Shown: one piece after another, positions 29,243-36,235 of the stretch
How positions within the stretch are numbered: position 1 is the stretch's first letter
Layout of the letters: every line of letters begins with the position of its first letter
DNA from: Biomaibacter acetigenes
GTDB lineage: Bacteria > Bacillota > Thermosediminibacteria > Thermosediminibacterales > Tepidanaerobacteraceae
Length of the DNA: 64,000 bases
NCBI RefSeq assembly: GCF_003691585.1
Contig: NZ_CP033169.1
Coordinates: 2,356,001 to 2,420,000 of the forward strand
Direction: 5' to 3'
Notes under the pieces: generated by a model
Seen by the model: only the letters and a program-made list of their open reading frames with translations
The model's database searches: none
Told to the model about the DNA's origin: nothing
Translations under genes and position numbers: made by a program

Positions 29243-30214
29243 CTACACTGCTTCTTCTCCCCCCGAAGGGGGATAATCTTCCTTCACCGGCTTCCAGGTA
29301 AAAAATCGAGGAACTTCTTCGCTCCCTTGAAGGCGGAAAGAAGTCTCTTTTACACCCTTACCGGATAAAGCAATATCAAATATCGGGTAAGATCCAAGCA
29401 GCTTAATAAAACCCGTATATTGTTTCAGTTTTTCCAGAGCTTCTTTTAATACCCCATCTTCCCTGTGTCCCTCCACTTCGACGAAAAATATATACTCGCC
29501 CAGGATTCTTTTGGACGGCCGTGATTCGATTTTGGTCAGGTTTAAATTCCTTTCCGCAAACACCCTTAGGCTGTTAAAGAGACTGCCGGGTTTGTTTTCC
29601 GTAGAAAATACAACAGCAGTCTTGTCCCGGCCGGTCCTGTCGCCGTCTTTTGATGACAGCACATAGAATCTTGTCATATTGTTTTTATGCCCTTGTATAT
29701 CTTCCGCCAGGATTTTCAAACCGTAAATTTCGGCAAGGCGCCGACTTCCAATAGCTGCGGTATTTCCGCCTCGCTCCGCCACAATCCTTGCGGCCTCGGC
29801 GGTGCTTAAAGTTTCATTTACTCTAGCTTGAGGCAATCTGTCGTATATAAACTTCCGGCTCTGATAAAGAGCCTGGGGATGGGAATAAATTTCTTCCACA
29901 CCTTCCAGGAAAGTCTCTTCTCTTGCCAGCAGATTTTGTTTTATGGGCAATATCAATTCCCCTTTTACTCTGGCATCCACTTCATGTATCAGTAAATCTA
30001 TGGTTATGTTGACAGAGCCTTCCAGGGAATTTTCGATGGGTGCTACAGCCTCGTCGATTTCCATGCCCAGTGCATGGATCAGCTTTTGAATGGAACAGTA
30101 TTCTACCTTTATATACTTATTTATTGTATCATGTTTTTGTCTTTCAATCCACATTTCCATGGCTTCTTCCGTAAAAGTTCCTTTTGGGCCGAGATAGCCT
30201 ATTTTTACTGACAT
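29243..30214 (-). CDS. pheA: Prephenate dehydratase with ACT domain
   Basis: 323 aa from ATG 30214 (GGAGGG 5 nt upstream). It makes phenylpyruvate from prephenate. KIGYLGPKGTFTEEA starts the catalytic domain; PIENSLEGSVN and the signature NMTRFYVLSS follow. The ACT domain (ENKPGSLFNSLRVFAERNLNLTKIESRPSK) has the GALY/ESRP-type phenylalanine-binding features. About 40 extra residues trail the ACT domain, possibly unstructured. It is the first gene after the T-box, which places the whole aromatic branch under an uncharged-tRNA signal. Confidence 0.93.
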   Translation of the reverse strand: MSVKIGYLGPKGTFTEEAMEMWIERQKHDTINKYIKVEYCSIQKLIHALGMEIDEAVAPIENSLEGSVNITIDLLIHEVDARVKGELILPIKQNLLAREETFLEGVEEIYSHPQALYQSRKFIYDRLPQARVNETLSTAEAARIVAERGGNTAAIGSRRLAEIYGLKILAEDIQGHKNNMTRFYVLSSKDGDRTGRDKTAVVFSTENKPGSLFNSLRVFAERNLNLTKIESRPSKRILGEYIFFVEVEGHREDGVLKEALEKLKQYTGFIKLLGSYPIFDIALSGKGVKETSFRLQGSEEVPRFFTWKPVKEDYPPSGGEEAV

Positions 30215-30338
30215 GGCATCCCTCCTGTTCATCTAGTTTTGAGAGCTTTCATCACATTTTTGGGCGCCTTTTCAAAAAGGTGATGAATAAGCTTTTCTTT
30301 AGTAAATCACAAGCCGGCTTGCATCTTTATATATAATT

Positions 30339-30376
30339 AAAAAAACCTCTCGACCCCTACAAAGGGGCGAGAGGTT
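30339..30376 (-). terminator. T-box terminator upstream of pheA
   Basis: AACCTCTCG (30344-30352) with CGAGAGGTT (30368-30376), plus an inner CCCC/GGGG pairing; on the minus strand T7 follows. It is the terminator that competes with the antiterminator containing the T-box bases. Confidence 0.9.
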
Positions 30377-30640
30377 ATGCTTTCCCGTGGTACCACCCAT
30401 ATTGGCCTGTGAAAAAACAGACCCGCTCTTCAAAGGTACGAGACATTAAATGTCTTTATACCCCCTTCCTTTTCACGGTGGAAGTTTCCGGTCACGCCTA
30501 ATAGCTTTCGGGAAAAATACCCCGCGCATTCAGGTGACAGCTCCAGGGGGAACTTCAAAGGATTCCTTCATACCGGCTTTCACCTTCCCGGCTCGCTTTA
30601 AATCCGATAATCCATCTACTTTCCCCTGTCATGGCTTTTT
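30339..30640 (-). promoter_or_regulatory. T-box riboswitch controlling the aromatic amino acid operon
   Basis: Read on the minus strand. Stem I closes with GACAG (30630-30626) and CTGTC (30540-30536) and contains AGTA and the GGATT/AATCC helix; the 3' side of the presumed specifier loop reads TTTGAAGTTCC. The conserved T-box stretch, close to ATGGGTGGTACCACGGG, lies at about 30385-30403, followed by the terminator. Uncharged tRNA pairing with the specifier and T-box allows read-through. Both TTT and TTC (Phe codons) occur in the specifier region, so tRNA-Phe is the likely ligand, but I cannot assign the exact codon with certainty. Confidence 0.88.
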
Positions 30641-30672
30641 AACTACATTTATATTCCTGATTGTTGAGAAAA

Positions 30673-30702
30673 ATTATATACCATTGCCAAGATGTTTGTC
30701 AA
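30673..30702 (-). promoter_or_regulatory. Promoter of the T-box/pheA operon
   Basis: On the minus strand TTGACA (30702-30697), 18-nt spacer, TATAAT (30678-30673), both consensus, about 40 nt before stem I. Confidence 0.88.
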
Positions 30703-30737
30703 TAGTGCAATTTAATTCATAAGCAATTTTATGGACC

Positions 30738-31238
30738 TCATCGGTATTCCCTGGCCAGCTCCGCATACTCTAGAGCCCGTTTTTTCGCCATCTCTATGTA
30801 TTCCTTCGGAAGCTCTTTCACCACTTTTGCCGGGACACCAATCGCCATGGTATAAGGTGGTATCTCTTTTCCTTCCGTTACCAGAGCTCCCGCCCCGATA
30901 AGGGCGCCTTCACCTATCACTGCTCCGTCCAGGATAATGGCCCCCATGCCGATAAAAGCGTTGTCTTTTATGGTGCAGCCATGAACAATGGCTCCATGGC
31001 CTATGGTGACATTGTTTCCTATGATGGCGGGATTCTCTCCCGCTACATGGACTATGGTGCCGTCCTGAATATTGGTGTAACAACCTATATCGATCCTGTT
31101 CACGTCTCCTCTAAGCACCGCATGGTGCCATATGCTGGAGTTTTCGCCTATGGTCACATCACCTATAACATCGGCAGAAGGGGCTATAAAAACCGTCTCG
31201 TGAATTTTTGGATTTTTATCCTTGAAATTAGTTATCAT
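30738..31238 (-). CDS. Gamma-carbonic anhydrase family protein (left-handed beta-helix)
   Basis: 166 aa from ATG 31238 (GGGAGGT upstream). Hexapeptide repeats run through the middle (IGENSSIWHHAVLRGDVNRI, ...GNNVTIGHGAIVHGC, ...IGMGAIILDGAVIGEGALIGAGALV). The His in SIWHHAV-type, GHGAIVHGC and the QDGTIVHV segment are the metal-ligand positions of the YrdA/PaaY/Cam-like group. These proteins form trimers; some hydrate CO2, others have unknown activity. A MITE-like element starts about 28 bp upstream of its start codon. Confidence 0.88.
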   Translation of the reverse strand: MITNFKDKNPKIHETVFIAPSADVIGDVTIGENSSIWHHAVLRGDVNRIDIGCYTNIQDGTIVHVAGENPAIIGNNVTIGHGAIVHGCTIKDNAFIGMGAIILDGAVIGEGALIGAGALVTEGKEIPPYTMAIGVPAKVVKELPKEYIEMAKKRALEYAELAREYR

Positions 31239-31265
31239 ATTGCTACCTCCCATCTTTCCCTTAAA

Positions 31266-31607
31266 TAGCCCACCCTTGGTGCTGCCTTGACACCATCATA
31301 TCAAACAGCTCAATCTAAGGAGGTTTTTAATCCATGCCTCAGCCATTTCTCCACTGCGTATTCATTCAGGCATATCTATAAGGTAATTCCTTACGTTCCC
31401 GAAGTAGTAATTGTAACTGTAAAATTCAAATTTACCAGGCTTTCTCCGACAGGAATATCTTTTCCCCATCTTTTACTACCGAAATAACAAAATATGATGC
31501 ACCAGGTTCTAGATATCTTCTTAGCTGAGTCAATGCAAAACCCCCTATGATATAATAGCCATATTATACTATAAAATGCCAATTGTTGCAACATTAAGGG
31601 TGGGCTA
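31266..31607. mobile_element. MITE-like element with 20-bp imperfect terminal inverted repeats
   Basis: Left end TAGCCCACCCTTGGTGCTGC (31266-31285); the right end (31588-31607), read in reverse complement, is TAGCCCACCCTTAATGTTGC, 17 of 20 identical. There is no credible ORF inside. The right end continues as CTATGTTATT...CGGTAA to 31627, and this 29-bp stretch recurs with one mismatch at 39283-39311 at the edge of the DruA-type IS. So this is probably a small non-autonomous relative of that element. No target duplication was identified. Confidence 0.6.
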
Positions 31608-31663
31608 CTATGTTATTTTTTCGGTAAATCCAAAAAAGTCGATGGATTACAATGCCCCCGTAC

Positions 31664-32374
31664 CTATTCCAAAAGTGTCAACGGCACATAATACTTGGAA
31701 TACCTGTTCCCCTGATTGTCTGCAAAGGGACCGTCTTTATCTCTGACCATTACAGTCGCCCTTTTATTGATATTATAAAGGATACCCTGCAACCTTTTCC
31801 CATTGAATGTGAATGAAACAGTATCTCCTATGTTCAGGCTAAACTTCTGCTTTGCTATTTGTTTATATGTCGGCAATTTATGATAGCTCTCTGTGTGGCC
31901 GAATAAATTGTTTGCTATCACCTTGAACCTGGCCCCGCTGCAGTTGGACTCTTTAAAATGAATGAACTCAATTACATGACAGAGCTCATGCTCAAACACG
32001 AGTTGTAGTGCTTCAAGACTGCTGTTTGTCTTGACACCACAAACTGTCTCGCTTCCTTCAACCAAACCGTAATGAAAAAAGAAATCTACACCTATTCTGA
32101 TTTCAATAACGAGCTCCTCCGGCTTTATTTTATCTATGTTTTTTGGACAAAGCGTTAAACCGGCACTCTTTGTCATTCGCCTGGAAAGAGAGAACTTGAA
32201 CTTCCCTTTGAAGTTGCGTTTAAACCAGCTTCCAAAAAAGATTTGGTCATATAGTTCAAACATCAGCTTAAGGTCAGCAGTGGATATGGTGCTGATCGTC
32301 CCATTCTTAATGTTAGCTGATTTTTGTATTAAAAGCTTTGAAATCTCTGCACGTTTACTGACGATCTCATCCAT
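31664..32374 (-). CDS. SprT-like zinc metalloprotease-domain protein
   Basis: 236 aa. A SprT-like fold is suggested by LMFELYDQIFFGSWF near the start, then FEHELCHVIEF carrying the HExxH zinc motif (HELCH) after the long strand region, and a downstream His in NLFGHTESYHKL that could be the third ligand. The C-terminal 60 residues form a small beta-domain (IGDTVSFTFNGKRLQGILYNINKRATVMV) possibly binding nucleic acid. Substrate is unknown; SprT/Spartan proteins act on DNA-protein crosslinks in other organisms. It lies at the edge of the MITE in an accessory zone and ends 10 bp upstream of the PHP gene's terminus side. Confidence 0.72.
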   Translation of the reverse strand: MDEIVSKRAEISKLLIQKSANIKNGTISTISTADLKLMFELYDQIFFGSWFKRNFKGKFKFSLSRRMTKSAGLTLCPKNIDKIKPEELVIEIRIGVDFFFHYGLVEGSETVCGVKTNSSLEALQLVFEHELCHVIEFIHFKESNCSGARFKVIANNLFGHTESYHKLPTYKQIAKQKFSLNIGDTVSFTFNGKRLQGILYNINKRATVMVRDKDGPFADNQGNRYSKYYVPLTLLE

Positions 32375-32383
32375 TTTTTATCT

Positions 32384-33226
32384 CTACCAATAGATTCCAT
32401 CAAGTTTTAATTGTGAGAGGCGGATTTCGGGATGTCCAAGATATCTTCCGGCCACAAACTCCCCATGGCAATCCGAGCCGCCGGTTACCAGTAAGTCTTT
32501 GGATTTGCATATTTCAAGACAGAATCGGGTAATCTCCTCACTGTTTTCAGGATGATAGCACTCTATGCCTTTGATTCCTTCACCGATCATGAACGAAATT
32601 AGAGACTTATAATCCCTGTCATAAAAATCCGCACCGGGATGTGCCAGTATGGGGACTCCTCCGGCCATGCTGATGGTTTTTATGGCTTCGCCGGGGGAGG
32701 CAAATATGAGTTTCTCAAAAGGGTTTCCCCAGCCATCAAATAGACCGAAGAAGTCTCTATAGCTGCTACACAATCCTTTATCTATAAGATAGTTTAAGGC
32801 TTTCCAGCCTCCCCGTTCCGGATTGTAGACATATTTCTTATAATCATCAAAGGAGACATTCGGAAGTTTGCCTTCAAGATATTTTATGCTCTCGTCATCC
32901 TTGGCCTCCATCAATTCCCTGTTTCTTTTCAGCATTGTCTGCAGGCCTTCGTGTTCAGGATTTATCCCGAGACCCAGGATGTGATAATTTCGGCCGTTAT
33001 AAGAAGTGCTGACCTCTACTCCGGTAATAAATTCAAGGCCGTTCTCTCTGGCTATTGAAGCCGCTCCTGCAAGATTTTCCGTAGTATCGTGGTCTGTTAC
33101 GGCAAACAGGTGTATACCTGCTACCAGCAGGTTCTTCACCAGGTCTTCAGGTCCCCAGGTGCCGTCGGACGCTGTCGTATGAACGTGTAAATCCACTCTT
33201 ACTGGAGTAAGGCTTGAATTTTTCAC
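32384..33226 (-). CDS. PHP-domain phosphoesterase (YciV/RNase AM-like)
   Basis: 280 aa from GTG 33226 (GGAGGA 7 nt upstream). PHP metal motifs are complete: VDLHVHTTASDG, VTDHDTTEN, ITGVEVS, PILAHPG, and TGGSDCHG. The group includes 5'-3' exonucleases and 3',5'-nucleotide bisphosphate phosphatases acting on short RNAs or pAp. A promoter lies at 33343-33371. The SprT-like gene follows 10 bp downstream and may be co-transcribed. Confidence 0.85.
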   Translation of the reverse strand: MKNSSLTPVRVDLHVHTTASDGTWGPEDLVKNLLVAGIHLFAVTDHDTTENLAGAASIARENGLEFITGVEVSTSYNGRNYHILGLGINPEHEGLQTMLKRNRELMEAKDDESIKYLEGKLPNVSFDDYKKYVYNPERGGWKALNYLIDKGLCSSYRDFFGLFDGWGNPFEKLIFASPGEAIKTISMAGGVPILAHPGADFYDRDYKSLISFMIGEGIKGIECYHPENSEEITRFCLEICKSKDLLVTGGSDCHGEFVAGRYLGHPEIRLSQLKLDGIYW

Positions 33227-33342
33227 TTGTTCTCCTCCCCAAAGCTTTGAAATATTTCCCGAATGAATCTGCCTTTACCCGCACTCGGCCTTATCTTTGA
33301 GATATTTAATCCGCGCTTTCCTGTCATTTTTTCATTAGTGTA

Positions 33343-33371
33343 ATCATACCATCGGCAAGGGGATATTTCAA
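33343..33371 (-). promoter_or_regulatory. Promoter of the PHP gene
   Basis: On the minus strand TTGAAA (33371-33366), 17-nt spacer ending TGG, TATGAT (33348-33343). The remaining 33372-33549 stretch shows no other feature. Confidence 0.6.
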
Positions 33372-33549
33372 GACCTACCCCGTCAATTCACTTTGTCCTA
33401 AACTGTTATTTGGCTGCTCTTATACAAAGTCTCCCGGTCGCCGTCTATTGAGCAAAAAGGTATATAATCATTACCGCAGGCTTGATGGAAATATATACTT
33501 CCAGTTCTTCTATCCTGGATTTTGCCACGCCGTCTCCCCCATCTTAGAA

Positions 33550-34186
33550 TTAATCACCGCTGTATCTGACCGCCAGCAGCAGTCCATGTTTTATTCCAAT
33601 CCTGACGGTATCTTCCAAAAATATGTTGCTGATTCCCCGGGCAGGCCCCATGAACAATGTCTCACCTTTCAAGGGATAATACAGGCTCCAGGTCTCTACC
33701 CCGCAAGCTTCGGAACTTATGGGGATCAGCGAAAGAATATCTCCCTTTTTCCCGTGAATTTCCACAGGACCGTCTATTAAAAACATCCCAATTTCTATCG
33801 GCAAGTTTTACCTCAAGCCCCAGTTTCTTAAAGCCCACCATCAAAAATATATTGGCAAGGCTGTGGTCCGGCCGGTCTCCAAGGGCGCCCAGGATTATCG
33901 CCTCATCGGCTCCTTTTTTTAGTGCTATATCCAGCGCCAATTCCGTATCCGTACAGTCCTTTTCCGATGGGAATTGCTGCCTTTCTATGCCCAGCTTATT
34001 CGCCTTTTCCAGGCTGGCGGAGCTGATGGAATCCATATCCCCCACCAGCAGATCCGGCTCAATTCCCATATTAAAAGCATGCTCGACACCGCTATCAGCA
34101 CATATAATAAGACTGCTGCCCTCTAGATACTTTTTAACCTTTTTGTAGCTATCGATGCTTCCACCGGCGAAAATGACTGCCTTCAT
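33550..34186 (-). pseudogene. thiN: Thiamine pyrophosphokinase, split by an apparent +1 frameshift
   Basis: ThiN makes thiamine diphosphate from thiamine and ATP. ATG 34186 has GGAGG 6 nt upstream. The N-terminal frame carries ICADSGVEHAF, PDLLVGDMDSIS, FPSEKDCTDTELAL and LGALGDRPDHSLANI, then goes off-family after LADRN. The rest (GMFLIDGPVEIHGKKGDILSLIP, then YPLKGETL and GISNIF) continues in another frame to 33550. Removing one base from the AATTGGG stretch near 33786-33793 joins them as LADRNGMFLIDG in a protein of about 211 aa, the normal length. Both halves are well conserved, so an indel error or very recent mutation is likely. Confidence 0.82.
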
Positions 34187-34284
34187 CATAATCCTCCAAG
34201 ACATCCACAAAAGCTTTTATTATATTATATTATTATATCACTTTTAATCCCGATGTGGAAATCTTTATCTTACGGAGCAAAGTT

Positions 34285-34322
34285 GACACCGATTCCGGTT
34301 CAAAATAGACACTTATTCCGGT
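34285..34322. repeat. Two 15-bp direct repeats, GACACnnATTCCGGT
   Basis: Copies at 34285-34299 and 34308-34322, period 23 bp, differing only at the two n positions. They sit directly upstream of the ISLre2 remnant. Repeats like this occur in insertion-sequence ends; the origin is not established here. Confidence 0.55.
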
Positions 34323-34328
34323 CAGACA

Positions 34329-34727
34329 ATGAACGCCTTAAGGAAGGCCGGCAACCTGAAAACCAATAAAACAACTGATGCCAGGAAAAAAGCCCGAGTT
34401 ATCTATATAGAAGCCGATGAAGACCACATACATCTACAAAACGGCAAAGCCGGGATGGTCAAATTAATATACGTAATATTTTCCCGGAAAACGCCTAAAA
34501 ACCCGGTAACAAAATAATACCAGGCCTACACCAATAACAGCTGGGATGGAGCATGCGCATATTTCCTTTATAAAAACCAAATAACAGGATGCAGTGCGGA
34601 AAGCCACGTAAGCCATGTTTTATCAAAAAGATTGTCCCGAGGGCCCATATCATGTAGTAAAACAAGAGCCAATAAAATAGCTCAGTTAAGAGCGATAAAA
34701 GCAAAACAGCAGATCAATACCCAGTAA
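34329..34727 (+). pseudogene. Remnant of an ISLre2/UPF0236-type transposase
   Basis: Two collinear pieces survive. The first (34329-34480) encodes ARKKARVIYIEADEDHIHLQ, the family's core motif. The second (about 34575-34727) encodes ESHVSHVLSKRLSRGPISCS and ANKIAQLRAIKA, the family C-terminus. The roughly 250 residues that normally separate them are missing and stops intervene. A short in-frame stretch downstream (34740-34900, containing QKNKILLVSTEDNRIIFKAG) is not recognised. Confidence 0.7.
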
Positions 34728-34898
34728 CAACGTAGTTGTCACCGCACTGGAGACTGTAATTCAGGTGGTTCAAAAAAATAAAATCCTGCTGGTATCCACG
34801 GAAGATAATCGAATAATTTTCAAAGCCGGAGCTTTGATGCAAAATATTAGGTGTGCTGGAAGTTTTATATATCCCAAGAATTTACAATTGCTTTTCCT

Positions 34899-35238
34899 CT
34901 AATAACATTTATAGAATAACTGCCGCTTCCGAATACCGTTTCTCCTTCTATATCCCGGTACGGCTGAAAATTCCTGGAGTGCTTCGCATATTTCCTTTTG
35001 GAAGATATCCTGAATTACAGCTATTTCTTTCCGGGCTATCAGCGCCGGTGCAACTTTTGAGGGAAGCGCCAGGAGTTTTGCCCTGAAATCGGATAGCATC
35101 CTTGTCATAACTCTTTCCACTTCAGAAGCGTGATGCATGGCCATTCTCCTGGATCCGGCGTTCTATAACGCCAAAGAGATTTGCAAGCACTTTTATATTT
35201 ACCACAATTCCATCTAAGTTTTTAACTTGTTGGTTCAT
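34899..35238 (-). pseudogene. Remnant of a phage terminase small subunit (Nu1-like)
   Basis: From ATG 35238 the sequence encodes KVLANLFGVIERRIQE, the winged-helix DNA-binding start of Nu1-type small terminases. That frame closes shortly after. Another frame from about 35144 gives HHASEVERVMTRMLSDFRAKLLALPSK followed by EIAVIQDIFQKEICEALQEF, the usual C-terminal half. The linker is shortened and frameshifted, so the gene is dead. It is the only phage-like sequence seen and marks a vanished prophage. Confidence 0.7.
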
Positions 35239-35413
35239 ATGATCACCCCGATAATTCGGCAGGAAGTGGCCATAAAAATTTTTCTATATCTAGCCGTTTT
35301 TCAGGCCTCGCCAGACCCGCATTTGGCCTACCCCTCCGGAAGGACCCGCTCGTAGTGCATAGAACTTATATACTTCAAACATATAAAACTCCAAAATATT
35401 TTTAAATAGTCTA

Positions 35414-35442
35414 TTGACACGTATTAATATACGTATTATAAT
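35414..35442 (+). promoter_or_regulatory. Promoter/operator of hicAB
   Basis: TTGACA (35414-35419), 17-nt spacer, TATAAT (35437-35442), both consensus. The inverted repeat ACGTAT-TAAT-ATACGT (35419-35434) fills the spacer, the expected place for the autorepressor (HicB or HicAB) to bind. Confidence 0.8.
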
Positions 35443-35465
35443 TATAATTGCAAGGGAGAAGTTAA

Positions 35466-35663
35466 ATGAAATCATACTCATCGAGAGAAGTGATTAAAAT
35501 ACTTATAGAATATGGCTGGTATGAAGTAGGATGCGTAGGTGACCACCACCAATTCAAACATCATTCAAAACCCGGTAAAGTCACGGTAACACACCCCGTA
35601 AAGGATATACCAATCCAAACTCTTAAAAGTATCGAAAAGCAGGCGGGAATTAATTTTCCCTAA
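35466..35663 (+). CDS. hicA: HicA mRNA interferase toxin
   Basis: 65 aa, typical size. SSREVIKILIEYGWYEVGCVGDHHQFKHHSK is the double-stranded-RNA-binding-like HicA fold with the catalytic His in GDHHQF, followed by VTVTHPVKDIPIQTLKSIEKQAGI. HicA cleaves mRNA independently of the ribosome's codon position. AAGGGAGA lies upstream of ATG 35466. The cognate HicB follows 47 bp later. The gene appears intact although it stands among decayed mobile remnants. Confidence 0.93.
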   Translation: MKSYSSREVIKILIEYGWYEVGCVGDHHQFKHHSKPGKVTVTHPVKDIPIQTLKSIEKQAGINFP

Positions 35664-35710
35664 TCCCTCCTCTTCCCCCATTTTAATTTTTCATGAAGGA
35701 GTTGATTCTT

Positions 35711-36121
35711 TTGATAAAAGACATTTACGTCTTTCCAGCGATATTCGATTATGCAGAAGACGGTATTTCCATCGAATTCCCCGATTTGCCTGGGTGCTTA
35801 CCGTGCGCCAAAACAACTGAAGAAGCCATTAAAAACGCCAAAGAAGCTATGGCTCTGCATCTTTGGGGTATGGAAAAAGACGGGGATCCTATACCCGAAC
35901 CCACTCCGGTAGATAAAATCCAGGTGAGAGAAAATCAGGCTGTAATGCTGATTGAAGTATATATGCCTCTTTACAGAGAAGCAATTGAAAATCAGTCAGT
36001 AAAGAAGACCTTAACCATTCCTCAATGGCTGAACAAATTGGCCGAAGAAAAGAATGTTAATTTCTCTCAATTACTTCAATCAGCATTAAAAGAACATTTA
36101 GGTATTCACGATAGGCCGTAA
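35711..36121 (+). CDS. hicB: HicB antitoxin
   Basis: About 136 aa from TTG 35711, preferred because AAGGAG (35696-35701) is 9 nt upstream; an ATG at 35693 would put that site inside the coding region. The partially degraded RNase H-like domain is clear (DIYVFPAIFDYAEDGISIEFPDLPGCL, then TTEEAIKNAKEAM). The C-terminus (TLTIPQWLNKLAEEKNVNFSQLLQSALKEHL) looks like the DNA-binding ribbon-helix-helix/HTH tail. It neutralises HicA and represses the operon. Confidence 0.92.
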   Translation: MIKDIYVFPAIFDYAEDGISIEFPDLPGCLPCAKTTEEAIKNAKEAMALHLWGMEKDGDPIPEPTPVDKIQVRENQAVMLIEVYMPLYREAIENQSVKKTLTIPQWLNKLAEEKNVNFSQLLQSALKEHLGIHDRP

Positions 36122-36131
36122 TGGCCTTTTT
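36113..36131 (+). terminator. Terminator of hicAB
   Basis: AGGCC-gtaat-GGCCT followed by T4-5; the loop contains the hicB stop codon. Confidence 0.75.
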
Positions 36132-36235
36132 GATTTTGGGCATGAAAAAAGAGCCCATGGGTTCTAAAATAACAAGGCAAACTTAAAAAACCTAATAATA
36201 TCAAGGCTTACAGTGAGTTATAAAAAGTTAACAAC

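Noticed and set aside
33448-33780. Plus-strand 110-aa ORF opposite thiN
   Set aside because: It lies antisense to the well-conserved thiN sequence and has no ribosome site or family resemblance; it is a shadow frame.
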